A stretch of DNA of 64,000 nt from Protopterus annectens (GCF_019279795.1 NC_056745.1:1490497503-1490561502); one strand, 5' to 3'; counted from the stretch's first letter, positions 11,353 to 23,113 are shown. Notes: generated by a model from the sequence alone, not told the origin. Program-made: numbers and translations.

Positions 11353-11956
11353 ATCTAAATACGACTGTAAATTCTTTTTTATTAACCAAGCAGAAACTTC
11401 ATAGTGTGGTGGGTGTGAAGTTCACTCCTTGAAATATGTTATGCACCTAGTTCACTAATAATATCAGAACTTTAAAATATGTACCTCAAAATAATAAAAT
11501 AGTAGGTAGTCCACAGTTGAGTTAAAAATGGAATATCCTTTATTGAAACACACAAGCAAGCAATCTTAGTTGAGCATAATAAAAAGCATTAACGACATTC
11601 ATTAATTTATATATAATCAGGTTATTTGGTGCAAAGGAGTGGTTATAGAGGGTGGTTCTGTTAAGAGCAATAAAAGCATTAAATTCATTCTTTTAACCAA
11701 GTACCCCACCCCTTAACACCATAGTGTAAACTGAGACTGTGCTACCTTAGAACTGAAACTTAAAAGCTAGAGACAAATTAAAATATATAATATAAGAACA
11801 GTTTATTAAGGCTAACCTACTAATCCAAACTTTATTAATTAAGAAACCAACTCACTAACAAAATGACTAATTAACTAACAAAAAGATCTACCACTAAACA
11901 TCTACCAGAATAAATATTAGTAACTTATAAACTGAAACACTTTTAACAAAGATCTC

Positions 11957-11983
11957 TTTCATACCAAATAAATACGTCATCAG
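11957..11983 (-). ncRNA. hammerhead-like motif, PLE family Y left arm
   Basis: Minus strand reads CTGATGA, a 16-nt stem-loop-like segment, then GAAA and GAGATC. Core heptamer and GAAA match the hammerhead consensus, but stem II pairing is poor, so it is degenerate. Confidence 0.4.
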
Positions 11984-12316
11984 GTTTGTGTGTAAAGCAC
12001 ATATCATAATACTAATGAACATGTATATAAATCAACAAGTGAATATCTAAGTAGGCTGAAAACCATAGCTATAATTGCTAAGGTAAAAATACAGTGAAAA
12101 ATGTTTGAAACAAAGCATTACAGCCCTGGGGATCTCTTCAGTTGTGGCATCTAACTAAGAAAGCACTTAGCTTAAATGAGTAAAAGTATCTGAAAACAGG
12201 ACAATGTTTGATATTTGTTTATAACAATATTACCATGTATAATATTAATGTGCAATGTCAGCATTAATCAGTCCCATATCAGACTTTTAATAATCTTTTA
12301 AACAGTGAGGCAGTTT

Positions 12317-12754
12317 TCAGAGTTTTAGTATGCTTTTTATGGAGCAATAATAATTAAGCCCTGGTTTTCTAAAAGAGCTCAGTTTCAGCTGCCATAGTAG
12401 TTCATGTTTTTCTAAAAGACTAGGGATGTCTCCTTCCAGTTCCAAAATGTCCACAAGAACAATAACTTGAAATTTAAAGCCAGTGTGTCGTTTGTGTAGC
12501 TGTCGGTGCCAATACAGTGCATTATTCTTGCACTTGGCTCTAATTTCAGAAAGACGGCTAGATATCCTTTTTGTAAGTTTGTTAAGAATTTTCTCCACAT
12601 AAAATTCATCACAGTCATTGCAGCTTGTCCTATAAACTATCTGCATTGAGTTACAGTCACCTCCTGCATTGGTTTTAATCAATTTCTTTAAATAAGGGCA
12701 GAAAAACTTGTCTCCCTCCTGTATGTGCTGACAAAAACACAGTTGGCTCCACAC
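12317..12754 (-). pseudogene. PLE GIY-YIG endonuclease fragment (Y, left arm)
   Basis: A 145-codon frame ending at the family's natural C-terminus. After a Cys-containing lead comes IVYRTSCNDCDEFYVEK, where the usual FYVGK-T is altered (Gly to Glu), then RISSRLSEIRAKCKN, LHKRHTGFKFQVIVLVD and LLWQLKLSSFRKPGLN. The layout is the C-terminal GIY-YIG nuclease of Penelope elements. Loss of the GIY-YIG glycine suggests inactivity. No reverse transcriptase remains upstream. Confidence 0.75.
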
Positions 12755-13129
12755 TTATTGCTGCATGTATCCAATGGTCTGGGCCTACCTTCAACACAAC
12801 TCCTGATGTTTCTGGTTTTCCTATACACAAAGGAAGGAGCTTCTCCAAGGATGTCCATTAGATATGAACTTTCAGTAATTATGGCCCAGTTCTCTCTAAT
12901 AATATTAATGATGCTGTGGTAGTCAACAGTAAAAGTGTTTAGATTTGTTGAACATAGGTTTCTTTAAAACCCTCCTATAAGGACTGTTAAGTGCTGGTGA
13001 ATTTGTACTTTTTAGTTCAGTTATACGTTCCAGAATGCTTTATTACCATATTGCTTCCATAGTCATTTTCAAGATCATTTAGGTTCTTAAGGTAGGACCA
13101 GACCATTGGATACATGCACCAATAAGTGT

Positions 13130-14125
13130 GGAGCCAACACAGGAGGGAGAAATGTTTTTCTGCCCATATTTAAAGAAACTGATTAAAACCAATGCAAGAG
13201 GTGACAGTAACTCAATGTAGGTGGTTTATAGGGCAAGCAGCAATAACTGTGAAGCATTTTATGTGGGGAAAATGCTCAACAGACTTAAAAGGAGGATTTC
13301 TGGCCATTTTTATGAAATTAGAGCTAAGTGCAAGAATAACACACTGGTTCGGCACCTGCAGCTTCACAAAAGACACACTGGCTTTAAATTTCAAATTATT
13401 GACCATGTGAACCTTTTAAAAGTGGATGGAGACATCCCTAATCTTTTAGAAAAATGTGAACTACTGTGGCGTGTTTATATCACATTATCGAAAGATGAAA
13501 ATAGCAAACATTATTTCATCGGCCCCAAAACATCTAAACATAAAAATATCAAACATTCAGAACAGCAAATTTTTTCTCATGGAAAGAATTTGCTGCTCTG
13601 AAACACATACACACAACACAACACAAGCACATCAAACAAACAGCAACCACACACATACACTTAAATTCCTACATCTAACGCTACACTAAACTAAACATAC
13701 ACTACCATCTACCCACTTACCTTAACCCTAACCCTAAGGTCCGTCACTATCGCACACTCACCTAACCCGCGCCCTAACTCACTTAACCGTCCCTAACCCT
13801 AACGTACAAGCAATCGCATACTTACCTGAACCCAACCTGTAACTTTCCACCACAGCACCAAGAATAGCGAAGCCACATAATCGGCCAACCGAATTCTTTC
13901 CTGAGGAAAGAATTCACTGTTCTGCAGCTTCACTATTCTTAGCATTTGCTGAATAGTGTTCGATATCAGAACATTCGAACTTTTAATACTTCGATGTTCT
14001 GATTTAGACCCACTGTGGCAACTGAAACTTGACTCTTTTAGAAAACCAGGGCTTAATTATTATTGCTCCATAAAAAACATACTAGAACTCAGAAAACTGC
14101 CTCACTGTTTAAAAGACTATTAAAG
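13130..14125 (+). pseudogene. PLE GIY-YIG fragment (Y, right arm), split by F3
   Basis: Same domain as the left arm. VVYRASSNNCEAFYVGK keeps the glycine, then RLKRRISGHFYEIRAKCKNN, LHKRHTGFKFQIIDHVN and LLEKCELLW. The frame is cut at 13,470 by element F3 and resumes at 14,012 with a segment matching the left arm's C-terminus (ATETXL...FRKPGLNYYCSIK-like). Confidence 0.75.
13471..14011. mobile_element. palindromic transposon F3 with 8-bp target duplication
   Basis: Inserted in the right PLE arm with ACTGTGGC directly repeated at 13,463-13,470 and 14,012-14,019. The left PLE arm, which lacks it, shows the empty site. Ends are GTGTTTATATCACA and ...TGATTTAGACCC, imperfect inverted repeats related to the GGGTCTA end of F1. 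Arms hold repeated GAACAGCAAATT/AATTTGCTGCTCTG and GAACATTCGAA words. The interior (about 13,690-13,850) matches F1's on the other strand (CTTAACCCTAACCCTAAGGT). Confidence 0.8.
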
Positions 14126-14410
14126 GTCTAATATCAAACATTGTAAATAGTTTACAATGAAAATAATTGACATTGGTACTGTCTTCTGATACTTTTACTC
14201 ATTTAAACTAACTGCTGTCTAAGATGCTACACTTAAACAGATCCCCAAGGCCTTATTGCTTTATTTCTAATATTTTTCACTCTTTATTTCTAATATTTAC
14301 ACTGTATTTACACCTTAGCAATTATAGCTATGGTTTTCAGCCTATTTAGATGTTCACTTGTAGATTTATACACGTTCATTAATATTATGATATGTGTTTT
14401 ACACACAAAC

Positions 14411-14437
14411 CTGATGAAGTATTTATTTGGTGAGAAA
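14411..14437 (+). ncRNA. hammerhead-like motif, PLE family Y right arm
   Basis: CTGATGA followed 16 nt later by GAAA, mirroring the left arm. Stem II barely pairs, so it is probably a dead relic. Confidence 0.35.
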
Positions 14438-15038
14438 GTGATCTCTTTTAAAAGTCTTTCCGTTTATAAGTTACTAATAATATTTATTCTGATAGATGTT
14501 TAGTGGTAGATCTTTAGTTAATTAGTCATTTTGTTAGTGAGTTGGTTTCTTAATTAATAAAGTTTGGATTAGTAGGTTAGTCGTAATAAGCTGTTCTTAT
14601 ATTACATATTTTAATTTGTCTCTAGCTTTTAAGTTTGAGTTCTAAGGTAGCACAGTCTCAGTTTACACTATGGTGTTAAGGGGTGGGGCACTTGGTTAAA
14701 GGAATGAGTTTAATGCTTTTATTGCTCTTAACAGAACCACCCTCTATAACCACTCCCTTGCACCAAATAACCTGATTATATATAAATTAATGAATTTCTC
14801 TAATGCTTTTCATTATACTCAACTAGGATATTCAGTAAAGGATATTCCATTTTTAACTCAATTCTGGACTGCCTACTATTGTATTATTTTGTAGTATGTA
14901 TTTTAAATTTCAAATTTTATTAGTGAACTAGATGCATAACATATTTCAAGAAGTGAACTTCATACCCTCTACACTGCAAAGTTTCTGCTTGGTTTGTTTT
15001 TCACCAAGTATAGGTTGCATACTGGGTTTTCTGAGACT

Positions 15039-16102
15039 TCAAGAGATACCACATATTTTTCTTTTTAAATTCTTTTTTATAAGACCCATTGCTCCTACTA
15101 CTACTGGAACTGTCTGGGTATCCTTCTTCCACATTGTCCTTGTTTCTGCCTGCAAATCCTGGCATTTTATGACTTTGTGTCTCTCTGTACACAAGACACT
15201 GTAGTCACTGGGTATGGTGCTTTCAATGATCAATGCTACTTTTGTCTTCTTTTCATGGACCACTATATCCAGTTTTCTCGCATCTGTCTTTTGAACTGTT
15301 GGTAATGGGTGATTCCATGTTATGTAGACTTCATCATTTTCTATGATGCTTTGCGGCTCATGTTTCCAGTGTTTTTCAGCTACTTCAATATTACAATTTT
15401 TGCACAATCCCCAGGGCAACAGTCTTGCCACATTATTATGCCTTTCAATATACAGGCCCTCTGCCATTAGTGTATCACACCCAGCAACAGGATGTGCAAC
15501 TTTTTCCAGTTCTGTTTTACAGAACCTGCATTTGTCTGTTTCTCCCACATGCAAAATGGACTTTGAAAACCATTGTGTATGTAGTCCTCTATCCTGGACT
15601 GCCAATATTAACCTTTTATCTTTTGGTTCAAATTCACCTCTCCTTAACCATCCCTGCATTCGATCCTGATCAACATAAAGTTGTTCCATGAGTTTCCTGT
15701 GCTTGCAACTATATTTATGCCTTTTCCACATTTCTTGCTCTCTCATCTGATCCATCTCCTTATATCCTTTCTTTTGTTTTTGGCACATTCAGTTGCTGCC
15801 TGATTTTTATCTACTTTTGGTTCATTTCCATTCCTGCATGATGCCGATATGCTTCTGATTAAACTAACCAAGGAGGTCATCTTGCACTTGTTCTCTTCAT
15901 GTTCTAGCACTTTCACTGTGTTTGGATCTGATAAGGTCAGCAGATATGGCTGCACGATTGCAGATCTATACATGTAAATATGTTCGAGGAGGCCCGTACC
16001 TCCTTCAGCGTGAGGAATACGTAATCTCGGTATGCACTGATTTTTATGTATCACCTGATAAGCATCAAGCTTTTTTCTTGTTTTCTTGTCCAACTGATCC
16101 AA
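15039..16102 (-). pseudogene. R4/Dong C-terminus: Cys motif and PD-(D/E)XK nuclease
   Basis: Two overlapping frames (16,102-15,743 and 15,788-15,039) need one frameshift. The first has DKKTRKKLDAYQVIHKNQ and RLRIPHAEGGTGLLEH, typical after the RT in R4-like LINEs. The second has GLHTQWFSKSILHV, then CRFCKTELEKVAHPVAGC (Cys/His motif), LLPWGLCKNCNIEVAEKHW, and LDIVVHEKKTKVALIIE, where Asp and Glu/Lys match the restriction-like nuclease fold. PVVVGAMGLIKK closes the domain. These LINEs nick their target with this nuclease. Confidence 0.8.
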
Positions 16103-16254
16103 TACCTTTTGGGGCCGGTCCGTCTCCCGAAACTGTAACTTAGAAAAGGAAGAGAAAATTGTTTTATAGCTTGGGCTTTGTTCCTAGATGTCAGGTCTGT
16201 TTTCAGGATTCATTTTAGTCTTCTAAAATATTCCTTACTGAGCTTTGTTTTCAT

Positions 16255-17320
16255 TCATTCATGTTTTATTGTCAACCCTTCATCAATTCCCAAATATTTA
16301 CACACTCCCTCCTGCTCCAGTTCCTTAATATCACATTCCTGTCCCAGACTGATCTTTTCTTTGTGTTGCAACTTTCCTGCTTTAAATGTTACTTTTGCAC
16401 ATTTATTAAGACCAAGTGGCATTCTTATGTCATCTGAGGAAGTTTTGATCACTTGCAAATGAGCTTTCAGCTCCTCATTTGATGAACTATACAGATTTAA
16501 ATCATCCAAAAAAGAAGATGAGAAGTTTTTACACTTTGTTGTTTTCTGGGAGCTAAATTGTAGCCATGACCTAATCTGTTCAGTAGACAGCTTAATGGGT
16601 TAAAAGCAAGACAAAAGAGCAGTGGTGACAAAGAATCACCCTAGAATATCCCCCTCTGAATTTTTAACCCTGGGTAATAATTTGTCCTTTATTGTGGCCT
16701 AGCTCCAAAGTGGTTTGCCACTGTCTCATGGTCACTGTAATGTAATCAATTAATATAGGGTAGATCTTATACATACGTAAGCATTATTGTATCCATGAAT
16801 GTGGGATGCTGTCATTCAAAAGCTTTTTTGTAATCTGTCCATGCCATACTTAGATTCTTCCCCTTTTTACAATTCTCCATTATGAATTTATTTAACAACA
16901 AATGAGCCTTTGTTCCATATGACTTTCTTTTCTTACCCTTTTGCTCTATTGCCATGCCGTACTTTTCTTCTAAATGACTATAAACTGTCGGCGTTAATTC
17001 CAGTGTATAGTTTATATATCACTGGAAAGCAAGTTATCGGTCTATAGTTTTTAGGATAGCTTGCAGGTTCACAGTTAAGAAGGAATATAATTTTTCCTGT
17101 TGTTAACTAGGTTAATGTCTCTTTGGGGTGTGCATATACATAGTTGTTATTCATGGCTAAATCTTTGTGCAAAGATGTTAATACCTTTAGCTAGAAGTTA
17201 GGTACTGCATCTAGGCCAGGGGGTTTCCAATTAGAGTTTTTTCTTAATTTTGTTTCAATTTCTCTGGTTGTTACTTCATCCCATTTCATATCCTGTACAT
17301 CTGAACTTCTTATTGTTTCT
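16255..17320 (-). pseudogene. R4/Dong reverse transcriptase relic
   Basis: The best frame (16,509-16,255) reads DDLNLYSSSNEELKAHLQV, then DDIRMPLGLNKCAKVTFKAG and CKYLGIDEG: the catalytic FLDD block and what follows it in R4 RTs. Upstream pieces in broken frames show the RGIFQGDSLSPLLF-like block B and the block A region near 16,800. Many stops. Confidence 0.65.
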
Positions 17321-17652
17321 TTAACTTCTATCTATTCAGCATCTTTATTATGAGCCACAGGACCTCCATAGATATTTCTTGAAAATGTATCCATTTCTTC
17401 TTTTTTTGGTGGTGTTTCTATTCATTTTATTTTGTTTCCCAACTCTCTAAAACATTTTTGGGTCTTCAATTAATTGATTATTTTGTACTTTCCCTTTATA
17501 TTTATCTGCAGATCTAAGTTTTTCTACCTGTGCTGATATCTTTAGTTTAATATCTCCAACAGTGCACAATAGATCCTGAGCTGTTCTGATACTGTGGATT
17601 GCTTTTATCATGTCTATCTTTCTAAGTATGTTTTGGTTGGCCTGCCCCTGTT

Positions 17653-18288
17653 CTATACTTTTCTAACAGCGACACTTCTTGTCTTAACTGATTTATGGTT
17701 TGCTCTCCTCAATACATCCACGCTGCATTCCATTTCTTCACTTTCTTCACCGTATTGCCTGTACTTTTTTGGAAATATTTTATCTGTTATCAATTTAGCT
17801 GTACAGAAATGTATCCTATTTACTTCTGTTATGTCACATGAATTTCTGTTAATAGTTTTGATTACTGCGTTCATCTGTTTTATCAGACTTCTAACATTTT
17901 GGGTCATATTGACTTTCTGTAATCTATTTCTTTCATCAATCATAATATGTCTACCTATCTCTATTAAATCAAGCAACTCTTTCCTTAGATAACGTTCTTC
18001 TAAGCTGAGGGCACATTATTCGTTCTCCATTTCCTGCGGGCATTCTACAGAAAGTTCCAGAACATCTTCGTGTGCCACATTCTCTTCAGCTGCACCCTGT
18101 GTCATCCGTTCCACTTTCATATGGGAACTCACTAGTCTATCACTCCACAACATTGACTGCATCAGAGTTGCCACAGTTTCCTGTTCCTTTCCTTGCTGTG
18201 CAACTCCAATTGAACTTTTATACTGGTTTGCCACTGAAATTTCCAGAGTATCTTCATGTGGCAACTGATCAGATGCTTCCTGTTCCAC
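17653..18288 (-). pseudogene. R4/Dong N-terminal region
   Basis: Two frames: one Glu/Gln-rich (18,288-18,016), one with NAVIKTINRNSCDITEVNRI followed by AKLITDKI, a pattern found upstream of the RT in R4-like LINEs. No known function is assignable to the acidic part. Its linkage to the LINE rests on order and strand. Confidence 0.5.
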
Positions 18289-18617
18289 CTGTTTTCCTTA
18301 CTTTGAGACTCACTGTTCTATCGTGCTGTGAAGTTATCAGAGTTAGATTTTCTACACTAAATCTTTCACTTCACGGCTGCTCCATAACTTCAGTTTCTGT
18401 TCATTAACTTCTCCATTCCCAGTCCTCTTTTCTACTTTCCCATTTGTTCTCTTATTTTTTGTAAATACAACCAGTGAGAAACGCAACACCCCACAGGATA
18501 AGAGTCTTGCTGCCAAAGCAAAAATTGTAGAACAGCCCAAACCAAATGAGGTAGCAAAGACAGAAAAATTAAATCGAAAACATGAAAATAGCTGAATAAT
18601 AAGCCTTTTATTAAACA

Positions 18618-18648
18618 GACCGGTTTCGGCAACCAATGCCTTCTTCAG
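18618..18648 (-). ncRNA. hammerhead ribozyme motif, PLE X left copy, core intact
   Basis: Minus strand reads CTGAAGA, then a stem II of GGCA/TGCC with a TTGGT loop, then GAAA, then CCGGTC. This fits the hammerhead core CUGANGA...GAAA. The short palindromic ACCGGT stem III is the type reported for PLE hammerheads, which can act as dimers. It lies about 650 bp beyond the ORF's stop. Confidence 0.7.
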
Positions 18649-19302
18649 TGTATAAACAGTTCACCAAAAATACAATCCATTTATATACACACCCCACCTG
18701 AGAGACAAATGGAGAATGCAACCAATAAATAATTAAAGAGATAGTACACAAAATGTAACCTGCAGTAATGCATGAAAATAAATGCAGTCATGACTTAACA
18801 ATATATACCAAATATAGCATATAAATAAGGAATTGAAAAAATAAAAAATAAAAAATATATTCTGAACTAACCCCCACATGTAGAATTATAAAACCTGAAT
18901 ATAAACAGTGTAGCATACCTGAAAATCTAGTTATGCTAAAGACATATATCATAAATATTGTCATAACCAAAGAATCCCATCCACAGCATGAAAAAGTGCA
19001 ATGATGGTTCCAACAGAAAAATTGTGGTTAACAAATAATGATGTGGCCGAATTGGAAAATTCATGCTTAATCCAATGTTGCAATAAAGTTCCTGCAGCTG
19101 TAATTGAAGCAGGTATGTCGATATGCCAATGGCTGTCCTTCATCGGATACTATGACACATAGGAAAAACTGTAGAAAGATATGAAAGATAGAGGCATACA
19201 GATTATTATAAACCAATATTCATGAAATTCATGGTGTAAACTAAATATATACATAATTTGATATAAACAGAAAATTAGCTGAACCAACCTATATCTCCAT
19301 GT

Positions 19303-20990
19303 TTACAAATGGTCATTCAATCCAGGACGTAATAAGGTGCCCAGTGTAATAATCCAATGCTGTTCTTTGTGAGTAAGTATTCTATGCCATCCCTGGGGAT
19401 TGCTACGATCCCCCAGAATTCTGTCAATGAATACAAAAGAAAACTGTGCTTTAGGATGTTTCAAAACATGCCTATATAAGGCATTGGTTTCCTTCCTGGT
19501 TTTGATATCTGATCTATGTTCATTGATGCGTGTTCTTAGTGGTCTAGAAGTTTGGCCTACATAGAAAGCTTGACACCGACATGTTGCCAAATAGACCACC
19601 CAACTACTGCTACAGTTGCCAAATGTTCTGCATTGGTACACCTTACTGGTATTACGACTACTAAATTCCTTACTCTTATTTATTTGTTTACATGAACCAC
19701 AATGGCCACATGGAAACGTGCCTACTAATATATCACCAGACATAGTCATTTGTTGGTGTATCGCTCCCCCACTTTCTATATGTTTGAAATGTGAAAAAAG
19801 AGAGCCAAGAGTTCTGCCTCTCCTGTAGGAGAAATGGCATTGTTGATCCAATATTGTTCTCAAATATTCATTGGCCATAAGAATATTCCAATGTCTGTTG
19901 ATGATACCTTTGATGGCATTGGAATTTCTGCCAAAGGTGGTGATGAACCGAATGGTATTCATAGAACAATCCCTAGGTTTAGATTGATACTGTAACAAAG
20001 TTTGTCTCTCAGTATTATTAGTCCAATTCCAGGCATTGAGGATGTCTTGGTGTCTATAACCCCTGTTGGCAAACCGGTGATAGAGATCCAAACCATCCCG
20101 GTCGAAATCACCCTGTGTTGAACTCAGACGTTTAATGTGCATAAACTGTGACTTGGGGATGTTGCGGATGGTGTGGCCTGGGTGCATGCTAGAAGCATGT
20201 AACAAAGTGTTGTATTGAGGATATTTACGATAAGATCTAGTGTTCAATGTGTGGTCTGTGTTTCTAGTAACAGTAACATCCAAAAAATTAATGCTTTGAA
20301 GATCGTATGTTACCGTAAACTCAATTCCCCATACGTTTTGGTTGAGATATTCCATAAATTCCTGTAAATACCTCACATCTGCCCGCCACACCATCCAGCA
20401 ATCATCCAAGTACCTGCGCCAAATATCTATTTCTACCAGATAGATATTATGTAGTGGATCATAGATCATGCATTCCTCAAAGAATGCCATGAATAAATCA
20501 GCATAAATGGGAGCAAAGGATGCTCCCATAGCCGTACCCTGCAGTTGCCAATAGCATTGTCCTTGAAAATACAAGACATTCTTATTGAGTACATGTCCTG
20601 TCATGCAGATGAGAAGTGTGTTGAACCCTGGGGAGTATAAAGCAGCCCTATCCAACCAATATTGAAGGGCCTGTAGGCCAGCCCAATGTGGAATGCTAGT
20701 ATAAAGGGCCTTAACATCCAATGAACACATAAGCCACCCAGGCTCAAGTTGACAATCCAGTATAATCTGTTGGAATTGGGTCGTATCTTGCAATCTAGCC
20801 CTTACAAAACATAATAATGGTTTGAGATATTGAGTAAGAAAGGTAGATAGAGGCTCCGTCAAAGACCCAATTCCGGATACAATAGGTCTGCCCGGAAGAT
20901 TGGTAATGGACTTATGTATTTTGCTTGGCCCTCATTCAGATATGAACACATCTCAGTATGTCAAATTCCCTGTGTTCAAAATGTAAGTAT
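19303..20990 (-). pseudogene. Penelope-like protein (X, left copy), 5' part deleted
   Basis: A 519-codon open frame from GSLTEP to the natural C-terminus, with every RT block from A onward (CSLDVKALYTSIP, RYLDDCWMVW) and the complete GIY-YIG domain. It lacks the N-terminal third: upstream sequence to about 20,990 is a patchwork of the same gene with two deletions that remove the DKG motif and RT block 1. The protein could not be a full PLE polymerase. The downstream region is nearly identical to the right copy. Confidence 0.85.
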
Positions 20991-21061
20991 ATAATAATAA
21001 TTTTAAATTCAGGTTACGACAGAATTTAAAATTATTTTTTGCAGATAGAGACTCTCAAAGA

Positions 21062-23113
21062 ATGGAGGAGTTTAGATTTATTAAGTCTGATTTTCAACCA
21101 CCTATGCACAAACATGTTTCTGTCTTTATGCAAGCAGTCCTTAGGGACTTACATTTTGAACACAGGGAATTTGACATACTGAGATCGAATCTCTCAACAC
21201 AAGAATCGACTGCACTCAATGAGCTTAGGGAGAATCAAAACATTGTCATTCTTCCAGCAGATAAGGGGGGAGCCGTGGTTGTCATGGATATGAGTTCATA
21301 TCTGAATGAGGGCCAAGCACAACTGTCTGATAAAAGATGCTATATATACATGGCATATGATCCCAGCACCCTTTTTAAACAGGAAATAGACAGTTTTTTG
21401 AATCTTGCCCTTGAGGAGGGCATCATAACCAAAAATTGTGTTGTTCAGTTAACAATCAAGGATCCCCAGAAACAAATCTTATATTTACTTCCCAAAATAC
21501 ATAAGTCCATTACCAATCCTCCGGGCAGACCTATTGTATCCGGAATTGGGTCTTTGACGGAGCCTCTATCTGCCTTTCTTACTCAATATCTCAAACCATT
21601 ATTATGTTTTGTAAGGGTTAGATTGCAAGATACGACCCAATTCCTACAGATTATACTGGATTGTCAACTTGAGCCAGGGTGGCTTATGTGTTCATTGGAT
21701 GTTAAGGCCCTTTATACTAGCATTCCACATTGGGCTGGCCTACAGGCCCTTCAATATTGGTTGGAAAGGGCTGCTTTATACTCCCCAGGGTTCAACACAC
21801 TTCTCATCTGCATGACAGAACATGTACTCAATAAGAATGTCTGGTATTTTCAAGGACAATGCTATTGGCAACTGCAGGGTACGGCTATGGGAGCATCCTT
21901 TGCTCCCATTTATGCTGATTTATTCATGGCATTCTTTGAGGAATGCATGATCTATGATCCACTACATAATATCTATCTGGTAGAAATAGATATTTGGCGC
22001 AGGTACTTGGATGATTGCTGGATGGTGTGGCGGGCAGATGTGAGGTATTTACAGGAATTTATGGAATATCTCAACCAAAACGTATGGGGAATTGAGTTTA
22101 CGGTAACATACAATCTTCAAAGCATTAATTTTTTGGATGTTACTGTTACTAGAAACACAGACCACACGTTAAACACTAGATCTTATCATAAATACCCTCA
22201 ATACAACACTTTGTTACATGCTTCTAGCATGCACCCAGGCCACACCATCCGCAACATCCCCAAGTCACAGTTTGTGCGCATTAAACGTCTGAGTTCAACA
22301 CAGGGTGATTTCGACTGGGATGGTTTGGATCTCTATCACCGGTTTGCCAACAAGGGTTATAGACACCAAGACATCCTCAATGCCTGGAATTGGACTAATA
22401 ATACTGAGAGACAAACTTTGTTACAGTATCAATCTAAACCTAGGGATTGTTCTATGAATACCATTCGGTTCATCACCACCTTTGGCAGAAATTCCAATGC
22501 CATCAAGGGTACCATCAACAGACATTGGAATATTCTTATGGCCAATGAATATTTGAGAACAATATTGGATCAACAATGCCATTTCTCCTACAGGAGAGGC
22601 AGAACTCTTGGCTCTCTTTTTTCACATTTCAAACATATAGAAAGTGGGGGAGCGATACACCAACAAATGACTATGTCTGGTGATATATTAGTAGGCACAT
22701 TTCCATGTGGCCATTGTGGTTCATGTAAACAAATAAATAAGAGTAAGGAATTTAGTAGTCGTAATACCAGTAAGGTGTACCAATGCAGAACATTTGGCAA
22801 CTGTAGCAGTAGTTGGGTGGTCTATTTGGCAACATGTCGGTGTCAAGCTTTCTATGTAGGCCAAACTTCTAGACCACTAAGAACACGCATCAACGAACAT
22901 AGATCAGATATCAAAACCAGGAAGGAAACCAATGCCTTATATAGGCATGTTTTGAAACATCCTGAAGCACAGTTTTCTTTTGTAATCATTGACAGAATTC
23001 TGGGGGATCGCAGCAATCCCCAGGGATGGCATAGAATACTTACTCACAAAGAACAACATTGGATTATTACACTGGGCACCTTATTACCTCCTGGATTGAA
23101 TGACCATTTGTAA
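21062..23113 (+). CDS. Penelope-like protein: RT plus GIY-YIG nuclease, intact frame
   Basis: A 683-codon open frame. The N-terminal region holds NIVILPADKGGAVVVMD (residues ~58-74), characteristic of PLEs. RT blocks follow: LLPKIHKSITNPPGRPIVSG, CSLDVKALYTSIP (block A), QGTAMGASFAPIYADLF (block B), the catalytic RYLDDCWMVW and INFLDVTV. A Cys motif CGHCGSCK precedes the GIY-YIG nuclease (VVYLATC, FYVGQTSRPLRTRINEHRS). It would prime reverse transcription at nicked DNA or chromosome ends. The start is uncertain: a possible 3' splice site TTTTTTGCAG lies just upstream. All catalytic residues are present, so it may still be functional, though its hammerhead is mutated. Confidence 0.9.
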   Translation: MEEFRFIKSDFQPPMHKHVSVFMQAVLRDLHFEHREFDILRSNLSTQESTALNELRENQNIVILPADKGGAVVVMDMSSYLNEGQAQLSDKRCYIYMAYDPSTLFKQEIDSFLNLALEEGIITKNCVVQLTIKDPQKQILYLLPKIHKSITNPPGRPIVSGIGSLTEPLSAFLTQYLKPLLCFVRVRLQDTTQFLQIILDCQLEPGWLMCSLDVKALYTSIPHWAGLQALQYWLERAALYSPGFNTLLICMTEHVLNKNVWYFQGQCYWQLQGTAMGASFAPIYADLFMAFFEECMIYDPLHNIYLVEIDIWRRYLDDCWMVWRADVRYLQEFMEYLNQNVWGIEFTVTYNLQSINFLDVTVTRNTDHTLNTRSYHKYPQYNTLLHASSMHPGHTIRNIPKSQFVRIKRLSSTQGDFDWDGLDLYHRFANKGYRHQDILNAWNWTNNTERQTLLQYQSKPRDCSMNTIRFITTFGRNSNAIKGTINRHWNILMANEYLRTILDQQCHFSYRRGRTLGSLFSHFKHIESGGAIHQQMTMSGDILVGTFPCGHCGSCKQINKSKEFSSRNTSKVYQCRTFGNCSSSWVVYLATCRCQAFYVGQTSRPLRTRINEHRSDIKTRKETNALYRHVLKHPEAQFSFVIIDRILGDRSNPQGWHRILTHKEQHWIITLGTLLPPGLNDHL

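Larger units (their letters stand above)
8590..11383 (-). mobile_element. CR1-clade LINE copy B, 5' truncated
   Basis: The 3' end lies at the left: three CCTATGAA-type units at 8,596-8,625, then the conserved AGCCTAGTA and GGCTT block. Going right it holds the RT C-terminus, RT core, linker and endonuclease. It stops at 11,384, where the arm of PLE pair Y begins. Sequence is close to copies A, C and D. Confidence 0.9.
11384..14995. mobile_element. head-to-head Penelope-like pair, family Y
   Basis: Two copies of one PLE lie as inverted arms with 3' ends outward: left arm minus (about 11,384-13,000), right arm plus (about 13,060-14,995). The outermost bases match as an inverted repeat (AACCAAGCAGAAACTT at left, its complement at right), and homology runs inward through the 3' region into the endonuclease region. 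Only C-terminal GIY-YIG remnants are coding-like. The right arm carries palindromic element F3. Left neighbour is CR1 copy B, right neighbour the R4 LINE. Confidence 0.8.
15003..18480 (-). mobile_element. R4/Dong-clade LINE, degraded but long
   Basis: This LINE carries a single ORF with a restriction-like endonuclease after the RT. From right to left: an acidic N-terminal region (18,288-18,016), a second N-terminal piece (17,976-17,653), RT relics at 17,300-16,250 and the C-terminal Cys/endonuclease part. RT motifs include WHGQITKKLLNDSIPHSWI-like block A and SSFLDDLNLYSS. The PLE X pair begins just beyond its 5' side, PLE Y just beyond its 3' side. The 5' limit is approximate. Confidence 0.75.

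Noticed and set aside
13690..13830. Telomere-like CCCTAACCCTAA motif as an interstitial telomere
   Set aside because: Only one or two units occur, inside a transposon interior that is shared with F1; it is not a tandem telomeric array.
18473..18596. Plus-strand open stretch reading TSEKRNTPQDKSLAAKAKI and EQPKPNEVAKTEKL, like a basic host protein exon
   Set aside because: About 50 codons open by chance is not rare. It crosses the PLE boundary at 18,562, the proposed splice acceptor is weak, and the minus strand carries the R4 LINE up to here.
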